This document shows positions 1 to 5,835 of a DNA stretch of 5,835 nucleotides, piece by piece. Under the pieces are notes generated by a model. It did no database searches. It saw nothing but the letters and a program-made list of their open reading frames with translations, and was not told the origin of the DNA. The position numbers were made by a program, and so were the translations under genes. The stretch spans positions 1 through 5,835 of the forward strand of contig JAATGW010000793.1 of assembly GCA_015654495.1 (NCBI GenBank). The letters are read 5' to 3'. Source of the DNA: Chitinophagales bacterium (lineage in GTDB: Bacteria > Bacteroidota > Bacteroidia > Chitinophagales > Chitinophagaceae). How positions within the stretch are numbered: the first letter of the stretch is position 1; each line of letters opens with the position of its first letter.

Positions 1-16
1 GATTTTTCAGACAAAC

Positions 17-42
17 GCATTGATCGCTCAGGAGCGTCCTGT
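17..42 (-). repeat. Short hairpin repeat, copy 1 (inverted)
   Basis: On the minus strand this reads ACAGGACGCTCCTGAGCG followed by ATCAATGC. It matches copy 3 at 187-216 in its first part (ACAGGA, one mismatch, GCTCCT) and again in the tail (GATCA, A or T, TGC). It differs from copy 2 at 129-158 mainly by a 4-base deletion (CGGA) in the hairpin. Positions 25-28 and 33-36 can form a short stem (CGCT/AGCG) with a 4-base loop. It is too short to encode anything. Confidence 0.6.
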
Positions 43-128
43 AAAATGAAATTTGTTCACCATTTTCACGGGGGCACAAGGGTAAAAATTGTGAGTCACT
101 ATATTTTATTCCGGAAAAACTGACCTGC

Positions 129-158
129 ACAAGACGCTCCTGACGGAGCGTTGAATAT
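129..158 (+). repeat. Short hairpin repeat, copy 2
   Basis: This copy contains the best hairpin of the group: ACGCTCC at 134-140 and GGAGCGT at 145-151 form a perfect 7-bp stem around a TGAC loop. The 14 bases at 129-142 match the reverse complement of 29-42 at 13 of 14 positions, so copies 1 and 2 form an imperfect inverted repeat with 86 bases between the matched segments. No T-run follows on either strand, which argues against a simple intrinsic terminator. Confidence 0.65.
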
Positions 159-186
159 GGCTACTAACTTGCATCCCATACTACAA

Positions 187-216
187 ACAGGAAGCTCCTA
201 CGTAGCTGATCATTGC
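187..216 (+). repeat. Short hairpin repeat, copy 3 (degenerate)
   Basis: The sequence starts ACAGGAAGCTCCTACG and continues TAGCTGATCATTGC. Against copy 2, GCTCCT-ACG-AGC aligns with one gap and one mismatch (194-206 against 136-149). Against copy 1 both the leading ACAGGA and the GATCA-TGC tail match. The stem is reduced to AGCT (193-196) with AGCT (204-207), so the hairpin is partly decayed. It lies in direct orientation to copy 2 and inverted to copy 1. Confidence 0.55.
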
Positions 217-371
217 CTATACTACTCTTAATCAGCGGGCCTTAACATAACGCTGATAAGAAATATTAAAAGCCTACTTTATCAGATCCGGAACAGGAAT
301 TAAATTGTACCAGGTTTTGAAAGGCTCTCAGGTATTACTGAATGGGCGATGACAATGTAAGGCAGATCAGA

Positions 372-2660
372 TCAGCGCGAAATCATCAGTTTATTTGTGA
401 CACTCACATCCTTTCCAATAACTCTTGCGAAATAAATTCCGCGGGATAATTTTGAGAGATTCACCTGTTTGATAATTCCGCGGGTGTCTTTTGGCAATCG
501 TAGCTGCATAACTTTTTGTCCGGAGCTGGTATAAAGAATCAGTTCCAGGTGAACTGCCGAACGATAATTTATAAACACCATACCATTCACCGGATTGGGA
601 TAGAATTTGATAAAGAAAAAACCGGGATCCTGCGGATCAGGTACAGGTTCTACATAACGTGCCTCACAGAATTCACGGATGGCGCAAACTTTCTTCATGT
701 CGGTTGTATCGCCGGTCAATGCCCTGAACGCGTCGAGCTTTCCCCAACCGGAAATATTATTGGGTAATGGTCCTGTTAATTCTGTAAACTGGTCGCTATA
801 GGTGGTTGATTTTATTCTTTGAATGATATCATCTCTTGAAAATTCCGGATTGTATTCCCATAGAAGGGCTGCAACACCGGCGGTGATCGGGCTTGATGCG
901 CTGGTTCCGCTAAATGAAATGCTGGATGAATCTATGATCATCTGGTGTCCCAGAAAGTTATCCATCCTGCTTTTCGGCGCGATAACATTTTCGCCTGGTG
1001 AAATTATGTCGGGTTTTATTCTTCCATCCAATGTAGGCCCCCGGCTGGTAAAATAGGTAAGTTGACAGGCAGTATAGGTATGAACAGCTTCATTGTGAAT
1101 GGTACTCAGATAACATTCCCGTGCATTAAAAGCACCTGATGAAAGCACTGTATAGGCATGTGATGGAATATTTGTGGAGTAGGCGTTGTCGGTACTGATA
1201 TAAGTTGAATCAGCCGGATAAGGATTGTTGCCGAAAAAATAGATCGGATGGAGATTCCAGAAAGGATACCAGCCGTGAACGCTGCCATTTCCTTTAAAAA
1301 TATACCGGTACAGGTGATCGTCGAAAATAATACCGGTGGAAGATGAACTGTGCTCCTGGACTTTAATGATCAGTTCATCGTAGTCTTCATTCGCATGAGC
1401 AGCAGTAAACGTGATGGTTGATGAAAGTGATCCGTTTTTGAAGTAAGTAAAATTAATATTTGGTGTTTGCTGCTTAATGAGATCGGAAATTCTTAAAAAC
1501 GGCGTTTGTGCGATTATTAAATCCCGGCTGATATTCGGCGAATTTATATTCCCCAGCTTTGAGTCTGTGAGCGATACCGTGATACTGTCAGAGTCTTTCC
1601 TCGGGAAAATAAAATAAATAGAACTTTCGTAGGCACAGCGGAAAAAACCAAAACTTGAATCGCGGTTAATGGGTAAGGCTGCCCAATGTTTCCAGTTGTT
1701 TCCGTTATTGCCTGCGGAAACATTAATTAAGATATCTGGTTTGTCTTTACAAAATGCATCAATTGCACGCTCTATCATTGTTTTGCCATCATGCGGTGCG
1801 CCTTCCTGTAGTCCCAGACTAATATTGATCAGGCATTTCTTATCCAGTTCTTTTGCTTTCGAATAAATAAAAGAAATAGCATCGATGACCCGGTCAGACC
1901 TTAATAGTGTATCAGCAACTGCAGTTAAAGCAACCACTGCGATATCAGCTCCTGGTGCAACTCCATTTTTTCCTGCAGCAAGTCCGGTTACAGAAGTTCC
2001 ATGCCAGCCATAGCCGAACAGCTCCTGCATTTTGTAATTATTAATTGTTTTTGATTCAAATCTCTGTTTGTACAAGTCCAATGAATCCGGGGGCCATAAA
2101 TGCCCGTAGTGAAAGCCCACGGGAGGCACTCCGTTCATATCCATATTCCAAAGCGTTTTAATGCGGGTATGGCCCGTACTGTCCAGAAAATCAGGATGAG
2201 TAATATCAATGCCGTCGTCTATTATTCCTATAAGTGTATTCTTTCCATTGTATCCACGATCGAGTGGTGCATTGCCTGCAAGGACCCGGTCGGCAGTCAC
2301 CAGTTTTTTCATAAGGGTATCTGTTTTTACAAACAGCAATGGCAATTCGATCTTTTTTATTCCGGGCAGGGAAGCAATTGTACTGATATTATTGAACGGG
2401 ATATCGGCTGTAGCGATCGGGCCGGTCCTGGTACGGATTACCACGCCGGTTTTTGCAAAACTCATTTGTTCCTGCCCCTGTTCAAATTCAATAAAAACAG
2501 GAACATAAGCCTGGCCGTTTTTTTTGAACAGAAAACGTGGATTCGGCTTTTCAGAATGAATGAATTCCTTAAGTGAGGCTCCCAGTTTTGTATGAAAAGA
2601 TACTTGTGCGCCGGAACAGTATGCAAGTATAAGGAACAGAAAGAGAAGGGTGGGGCGCAT
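372..2660 (-). CDS. T9SS-exported subtilisin-family (S8) serine protease with a large inserted domain
   Basis: A 762-residue secreted endopeptidase. Residues 1-18 form a signal peptide ending Ser-Gly-Ala, with likely cleavage before Gln19; the Leu-Ala-Tyr-Cys at 12-15 is a poor lipobox because of Tyr at -1. Residues 47-110 look like a propeptide-type domain. The S8 catalytic residues are visible: Asp148 (DDG), His220 (WHGTS), oxyanion Asn318 (SAGNNG) and Ser587 (SGTSASSP). Asp-to-His spacing is 72 residues (32 in subtilisin BPN') and Asn-to-Ser spacing is 269 (66 in BPN'). The extra block at about 325-535 is rich in predicted beta strands, and the TRIKTLWN stretch after Asp148 also recalls CspA/B-like subtilases, which carry an inserted jelly-roll. 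A Pro-rich linker with Cys659 and Cys665 leads to a T9SS sorting domain (about 683-762: FYPNP, then NLSKLSRGIYFARV). The ATG at 2660 is chosen because it directly precedes the signal peptide; there is no strong Shine-Dalgarno. The gene appears monocistronic. Substrate unknown. Confidence 0.93.
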   Translation of the reverse strand: MRPTLLFLFLILAYCSGAQVSFHTKLGASLKEFIHSEKPNPRFLFKKNGQAYVPVFIEFEQGQEQMSFAKTGVVIRTRTGPIATADIPFNNISTIASLPGIKKIELPLLFVKTDTLMKKLVTADRVLAGNAPLDRGYNGKNTLIGIIDDGIDITHPDFLDSTGHTRIKTLWNMDMNGVPPVGFHYGHLWPPDSLDLYKQRFESKTINNYKMQELFGYGWHGTSVTGLAAGKNGVAPGADIAVVALTAVADTLLRSDRVIDAISFIYSKAKELDKKCLINISLGLQEGAPHDGKTMIERAIDAFCKDKPDILINVSAGNNGNNWKHWAALPINRDSSFGFFRCAYESSIYFIFPRKDSDSITVSLTDSKLGNINSPNISRDLIIAQTPFLRISDLIKQQTPNINFTYFKNGSLSSTITFTAAHANEDYDELIIKVQEHSSSSTGIIFDDHLYRYIFKGNGSVHGWYPFWNLHPIYFFGNNPYPADSTYISTDNAYSTNIPSHAYTVLSSGAFNARECYLSTIHNEAVHTYTACQLTYFTSRGPTLDGRIKPDIISPGENVIAPKSRMDNFLGHQMIIDSSSISFSGTSASSPITAGVAALLWEYNPEFSRDDIIQRIKSTTYSDQFTELTGPLPNNISGWGKLDAFRALTGDTTDMKKVCAIREFCEARYVEPVPDPQDPGFFFIKFYPNPVNGMVFINYRSAVHLELILYTSSGQKVMQLRLPKDTRGIIKQVNLSKLSRGIYFARVIGKDVSVTNKLMISR

Positions 2661-2745
2661 GCTGGGTGTATTTCCAGTTCAGGACAAGCAAGGCAAAAGG
2701 CTTGTTGCTTGAGTGGATATTATTTTTTCTGTTAACCTGAAGGGC

Positions 2746-2940
2746 TTAAACAATTTGGGTTTCCCTAGTCTGTCTCCTGCCGCAATTGCTTGCGGAGCCC
2801 GCGTACAATAGTACTAACTTAAATTGAAAAGCCAGGGCCGGAATTCCGTAGGTGGGTCTGAACTCTCCAACACGGCGTACTGAAAATTTATGTTGTAAGT
2901 TATATTGCCTGGAACGGGCTTTATGCACCGCTATAAGTCA
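2746..2940. other. Unrecognised GC-richer block with short palindromes, possible repeat or RNA element
   Basis: Visible structure: a hairpin CCGCAA (2780-2785) with TTGCGG (2790-2795) around TTGC; a perfect palindrome CGGAATTCCG at 2839-2848; GTAC-AATA-GTAC at 2803-2814; a GCGTAC direct repeat at 2801-2806 and 2875-2880; and TAACTTA (2815-2821) complementary to TAAGTTA (2896-2902). The minus strand is open for 60 codons (2746-2928), but the peptide has no signal, domain or protein-like pattern that I recognise, so it is not called as a gene. The block could be an interspersed repeat, a small RNA or the remnant of a lost element. Only the structure is observed; the function is unknown. Confidence 0.35.
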
Positions 2941-3194
2941 TTGCACAACAATCTTCCGATATTTATTCAAATGATCTCTCGCCATAATGGAATCCCGTGT
3001 AATGCACCAATAGATGGAAATTTTTAAAAAAAACAGACAGAACTACTACTATTAAGGTCTTCATACAGTCAGATAGAACAATCTACAAAACTCCTGACAA
3101 ATAATAAGAGTGATTTCCGCAGAGTCATTAATCCTACTGTTTGAACCACAGATCCAAACCAGCATTGACCTGGGGAACAAATTTTTATTTATCT

Positions 3195-3202
3195 TAAGGA
3201 GG
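3195..3202 (+). promoter_or_regulatory. Ribosome binding site that decides the start of the small lipoprotein gene
   Basis: TAAGGAGG is a near-perfect Shine-Dalgarno sequence, with 15 bases between its last G and the ATG at 3218. The spacing is on the long side, but no other in-frame start follows it before the lipoprotein signal peptide. It rules against the GTG at 3110, which would add 36 residues in front of an otherwise normal signal sequence. Confidence 0.6.
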
Positions 3203-3217
3203 CAAATACTAATCTAT

Positions 3218-3706
3218 ATGAGGTATTCAGGATTTTTTGTTGTTTTGCTTTCAGTGCTTTTTTTGTTTTCATGCGACAGCAGGCCAACAGATAAAAAAAC
3301 CGGCGCCGCCCTTCCTGATACCGCAAAAAACGATGTGATTCCTTATACACTGGCAAAAAATTATTTTGTGAAAAATACATTTACCGGCGTGCTTTCAAAT
3401 CCGAAAATCAGTACGGAAGCAGAATTCAATACTATTTTCGGGATGGCAACAACCATGGGTGCGGACGGTAAACCGACCAGCATTGATTTTTCAAGCCAGT
3501 ATGTTATTGCTGTAATAGCCCCGAAGACCGATACAGCAAAAACCCTGATTGCAGAAAAACTGGTAAAAGATGGAACCGCCATGGTCCTGAACTATTCGAT
3601 TTCAACAGGACAGAAACAGAGTTTTGTTTCGCAACCTTTTCTTTTGCTGGTCGTAAACAATGAATATACAGGTGATGTGAAAACCAATCAGCAGCCCGTT
3701 AGATAA
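3218..3706 (+). CDS. Small lipoprotein, possibly PrcB C-terminal domain-like
   Basis: A 162-residue protein with a lipoprotein signal peptide: Met-Arg, a hydrophobic stretch to residue 17, then the lipobox Leu-Phe-Ser-Cys19. After lipidation at Cys19 a polar linker (about 20-40) precedes a compact domain at 45-155. Visible patterns are EFNTIFGMA (69-77), the segment around SIDFSSQYVIAVI (88-100), and QPFLLLVV (139-146). The VDFS-x-x-x-VIAV strand and the late QPF-hydrophobic strand resemble what I remember of the PrcB_C family, named after the accessory lipoprotein of the Treponema PrtP subtilase complex. That match is from memory and weak, so 'conserved Bacteroidota lipoprotein' is the safe call. 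The start is fixed by the signal peptide and the upstream TAAGGAGG. The gene is divergent from the S8 protease and convergent with the DUF4249 gene, one base between stops. Confidence 0.85.
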   Translation: MRYSGFFVVLLSVLFLFSCDSRPTDKKTGAALPDTAKNDVIPYTLAKNYFVKNTFTGVLSNPKISTEAEFNTIFGMATTMGADGKPTSIDFSSQYVIAVIAPKTDTAKTLIAEKLVKDGTAMVLNYSISTGQKQSFVSQPFLLLVVNNEYTGDVKTNQQPVR

Positions 3707-3707
3707 T

Positions 3708-4505
3708 TTAGTTGACCGTCACTGATTTTTTATCCGTCGTTTGCGCGCTGAAATAACCTAAAGCACCTCCACTGATATTTGACACAGGATTCGATGGAGA
3801 ACCACTCTGGCTATGGCTTGTAACACTTTGTGCAGCACTGAACCAGTATTGAAATACATTTTTGTCGATGCAATTCATCTGAACTTCAACCTGATCACCT
3901 GATTTTATTTTATCCTCAACTTCGGTATCGGGGAAAAGATAAAGTGTGAGCAACTGTTTATTTCCATCAGCATAATCATCATCAATAAAATAAATCTCTT
4001 CCCGCTTAACGCCATTCACGAATTGTTTAAAATGATAATAGTTTTTTATTCCGATGGGATCCTGGTATTCAATATTTGTCGCTTTTATGGTTTCACTCAG
4101 CCAGATCTCCTCTTTCACAAACAAATTATCAAGCCCAACTATTTCAGGCATCGTTGATGTTGAACTGAAAACCTCATTTTCAATTTTCACCTGCAAAGAA
4201 TAGGTGTTTCCGGGAATTCCTGCAAAAGCAGGAGCTTCGTAAACACCGGCGGATGTTTCCGGCAATGTTATCGCGGTTCCATTTCCATCTGTGATCGTTA
4301 CTAAAGCATTACTGATCGCCGGAAAACTATTATTATCATTTACATCTTTTGTCTGGCTGATCAGTACCTTACAACCACCTGCTTTATTGGTGACGGTTGC
4401 TTCGATCACATATTTTTTATCGACTCCATCAAGTTTAATGTCTATAACTTTTGTACAGGAGCTGAACAACAAAACAGCTGCTATTATAAACGCGATTCTT
4501 TTCAT
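3708..4505 (-). CDS. DUF4249 family lipoprotein, partner of the TonB-dependent receptor
   Basis: A 265-residue protein with a lipoprotein signal peptide (Met-Lys-Arg, hydrophobic core, lipobox Phe-Ser-Ser-Cys17), so expected to be anchored in the outer membrane. Residues 33-118 look like an Ig/carboxypeptidase-regulatory-type beta domain (VLISQTKDVND, NALVTITDGNG, AGVYEAP, GNTYSLQV). The C-terminal part ends with NPVSNISGGALGYFSAQ (239-255), the pattern I associate with the DUF4249 family. This family is repeatedly found just after TonB-dependent receptors in Bacteroidota; its biochemical role is not established. The ATG at 4505 is preferred over the open frame reaching back to 4658, because that extension runs antiparallel inside no signal and overlaps the receptor 3' end in another frame. 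The gap to the receptor stop is 4 bases, with no Shine-Dalgarno, suggesting translational coupling. Confidence 0.92.
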   Translation of the reverse strand: MKRIAFIIAAVLLFSSCTKVIDIKLDGVDKKYVIEATVTNKAGGCKVLISQTKDVNDNNSFPAISNALVTITDGNGTAITLPETSAGVYEAPAFAGIPGNTYSLQVKIENEVFSSTSTMPEIVGLDNLFVKEEIWLSETIKATNIEYQDPIGIKNYYHFKQFVNGVKREEIYFIDDDYADGNKQLLTLYLFPDTEVEDKIKSGDQVEVQMNCIDKNVFQYWFSAAQSVTSHSQSGSPSNPVSNISGGALGYFSAQTTDKKSVTVN

Positions 4506-4509
4506 TTTA

Positions 4510-5835
4510 TCAGAATTTGAAATTGTAGGAAATAGAAGGAATAAACCGGAACAGAGATGTTTGAACGGCTTCTGTTTTTTCAGGATCATCCGGATTTTCG
4601 CGGAACTGAATGGTATATGCATTCTGCCTGCCATAGGCATTGTAAATACCAAAGGCAAGTTCCGAAGACCATTTTTTCATCTTCTTCAACTGTACCGTTG
4701 CTCCCAGATCAAGACGATGGTATGCAGGCATTCTATGACCATTCCGTTCCGTATAGTAAAAGAACACCTGGTCATCGATCCTGTATTTTCCGGACGGATA
4801 TGTGATCGCATCACCGGTATAAAAAATCCAGTTGGCAGAAAGCGCCCATTTGGCATTCAGCTGATACATTCCAACGAGGGCGATATCATGAGTTCTGTCC
4901 TGGCGTGCATTGTACCAGTTGCCACTATTGATGCCGTCGATTTTACGTTCGGTCTTTGAAATTGTATAACTGATCCAGCCTGTAAACCTGCCAGTACGTT
5001 TTTTTATCATTGTTTCCAATCCATAAGCACGACCCTTTCCGAATAACAATTGTGTTTCAATTGCATTACTATTGATGAAAAGGTCAGCTCCGTTCCGATA
5101 GTCGATCTGGTTCTGCATATTCTTGTAATATGCTTCCACTGTGAGCTCATAATTATTTTTGAAAATGTTTTTATAGAATCCGACTGACACCTGGTCGGCA
5201 ATCTCGGGCCTGATAATATTTGTACTGGCTACCCATTTGTCTGTCGGGCTTGCCGAAGTTGAATTCGACAGCAGGTGCAGGTACTGCACATTTCTAACAT
5301 AGGAAGCTTTTACTGATGTGATATCATCCAAACGATAACTTGCAGAAATACGAGGCTCAAGGTTGAAATATGTTTTTACAACGTCATTTGGATTATAATG
5401 CAAAGTGTCGGTTACATTTCCGTCCTCATCTATATTATAAAACTCGCCACCGAGGATACTGAATGCAGTGGCCCTGATTCCATAAGTAAGGTTCAGGCGG
5501 TTATTGATTTTCCATGTATTGCCTGCGAACAATGCATAGTCCAGGGATTTTCTTTTTTCAAGCAGGCTGGGATTGACCGATGACTGGTCTGAAATAGGCG
5601 TTACTTCGCCCGGGCGGATGGTATGCTTAATCACGTTGAAGCCCAGGCGAATATTATTTTTTTCATTCGGATACCATTGTAATTCTTCTTTAAAATTCCA
5701 GTCGCGGATCTGGGAGAAGATATTAAAATCGTAGGAGCCGCTGCGGATATCGATGCTGTAATTATAATTGCTGAAAATGAGTGATGTGTTAGAGAACAGT
5801 TTATTATTGAAGATATGATTCCAGCGCAGCGTTCC
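4510..5835 (-). CDS. TonB-dependent outer-membrane receptor, C-terminal barrel (partial, 5' end outside window)
   Basis: The reading frame is open from the right edge of the window to the TGA at 4510-4512, giving the last 441 residues. The GTG at 5634 is an internal valine: 67 further codons upstream of it (5635-5835) read without a stop and look like barrel strands (for example FSNTSLIFSNYNYSIDI). The fragment shows alternating amphipathic beta strands with aromatic girdles, LEPRISASYRL (159-169 of the fragment), PEIADQVSVGFY, GKGRAYGLETMIKKRTGRF (266-284), and a terminal SISYNFKF ending in Phe, the usual outer-membrane beta-signal. The plug, TonB box and any carboxypeptidase-like N-terminal domain lie outside. 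The GRAYGLE-x(8)-GR-x-TGW region resembles the receptor subfamily paired with DUF4249 proteins. The ligand cannot be told from the sequence. Confidence 0.93.
   Translation of the reverse strand, partial: GTLRWNHIFNNKLFSNTSLIFSNYNYSIDIRSGSYDFNIFSQIRDWNFKEELQWYPNEKNNIRLGFNVIKHTIRPGEVTPISDQSSVNPSLLEKRKSLDYALFAGNTWKINNRLNLTYGIRATAFSILGGEFYNIDEDGNVTDTLHYNPNDVVKTYFNLEPRISASYRLDDITSVKASYVRNVQYLHLLSNSTSASPTDKWVASTNIIRPEIADQVSVGFYKNIFKNNYELTVEAYYKNMQNQIDYRNGADLFINSNAIETQLLFGKGRAYGLETMIKKRTGRFTGWISYTISKTERKIDGINSGNWYNARQDRTHDIALVGMYQLNAKWALSANWIFYTGDAITYPSGKYRIDDQVFFYYTERNGHRMPAYHRLDLGATVQLKKMKKWSSELAFGIYNAYGRQNAYTIQFRENPDDPEKTEAVQTSLFRFIPSISYNFKF

Larger units (their letters stand above)
1..371. other. 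Gene-free stretch downstream of the S8 protease gene
   Basis: No convincing coding region or RNA gene is visible. The left 216 bases hold three related short inverted-repeat units, listed separately. The right part has two weak stems that share an arm: 231-237 pairs with 251-257 (7 bp, 13-base loop), and 253-259 pairs with 279-285 (7 bp, 19-base loop), so only one can form at a time. Neither is followed by a T-run on the strand needed to terminate the minus-strand protease gene, so no intrinsic terminator is called. A short tandem AGATC repeat at 364-373 overlaps the stop codon of the protease gene. Confidence 0.7.
2661..3217. other. Divergent intergenic region between the protease and lipoprotein genes
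   Basis: This region should hold promoters for both flanking genes. No good match to the Bacteroidota pattern (TTG near -33, TAnnTTTG near -7) was found for either; TACTGTTTG at 3135-3143 has one base too many between its halves and no clear upstream TTG. The protease leader contains a 6-bp stem, ACAAGC at 2684-2689 with GCTTGT at 2700-2705. The part from about 2746 to 2940 is richer in GC than the rest and has several palindromes (listed separately). From about 3000 to 3110 the DNA is AT-rich with an A-run at 3027-3034 and shows nothing recognisable. Confidence 0.6.

Noticed and set aside
2100..2576. 158-codon plus-strand open frame inside the protease gene
   Set aside because: It is antisense to the catalytic domain of a clear S8 protease and encodes no recognisable protein pattern.
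2684..2705. Stem ACAAGC/GCTTGT in the protease leader as a riboswitch or attenuator
   Set aside because: A single 6-bp stem with a 10-base loop, no T-run and no conserved core; it is too weak to call.
3087..3098. AAAACTCCTGAC as a fourth copy of the hairpin repeat
   Set aside because: Only about eight bases (CTCCTGAC) match, there is no complementary arm after it, and no tail similarity, so chance is the simpler explanation.
3165..3193. TTGACC (3165-3170) plus TATTTATC (3186-3193) as a promoter for the small lipoprotein
   Set aside because: Transcription would start at about 3197-3200, within the Shine-Dalgarno sequence, removing the ribosome binding site.
3110..3217. N-terminal extension of the small lipoprotein from a GTG at 3110
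   Set aside because: It would place 36 residues in front of a complete lipoprotein signal peptide, and a strong Shine-Dalgarno (3195-3202) lies between it and the ATG at 3218.
4506..4658. N-terminal extension of the DUF4249 protein to 4658
   Set aside because: The extension overlaps the receptor 3' end in another frame and would bury the lipoprotein signal peptide that starts at 4505.
4291..4959. 222-codon plus-strand open frame across the DUF4249/receptor junction
   Set aside because: It is antisense to two well-supported genes, and its hydrophobic appearance follows from the complementary codons.
5632..5634. GTG at 5634 as the start of the receptor gene
   Set aside because: The frame stays open through the right edge of the window with barrel-like sequence, and a receptor without its plug domain is not expected; the GTG is an internal valine.

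Overview
The window reads as chromosomal DNA of a member of the Bacteroidota, most likely a Chitinophagaceae or sphingobacterial-type environmental relative. Three things point there: a secreted protease ending in a type IX secretion (T9SS) C-terminal sorting domain, a TonB-dependent receptor followed directly by a DUF4249 lipoprotein, and AT-rich intergenic DNA with few Shine-Dalgarno-like sites. The family-level placement is inference from gene style only; no RNA gene or marker gene is present.

Layout from left to right. Positions 1-371 contain no gene but hold three related short hairpin repeats, one inverted relative to the other two, followed by two weak, mutually exclusive stems. Positions 372-2660 (minus) encode a 762-residue subtilisin-family (S8) serine protease with a signal peptide, complete catalytic residues, a large insertion before the catalytic serine, and a T9SS tail. 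Positions 2661-3217 are a 557-base divergent intergenic region; its left half is richer in GC and has short palindromes, which looks like a repeat or RNA element but was not recognised. Positions 3218-3706 (plus) encode a small lipoprotein with possible similarity to the PrcB C-terminal domain. Its stop codon lies one base from the stop codon of the convergent DUF4249 lipoprotein gene at 3708-4505 (minus). Four bases upstream of that gene is the end of a TonB-dependent receptor gene (4510 to past the window edge, minus).

How the genes work together: the receptor and the DUF4249 protein almost certainly form one transcription unit and probably one outer-membrane uptake unit for an unknown ligand. 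The protease is expected to be exported by T9SS to the surface or medium and is transcribed on its own. The small lipoprotein is divergent from the protease; a functional link (as in the spirochaete PrtP/PrcB protease complex) is possible but speculative.

Nothing in the window is clearly a new defence, mobile or biosynthetic system. The most interesting points are the modified architecture of the protease, the repeat cluster, and the unexplained intergenic block at about 2746-2940.
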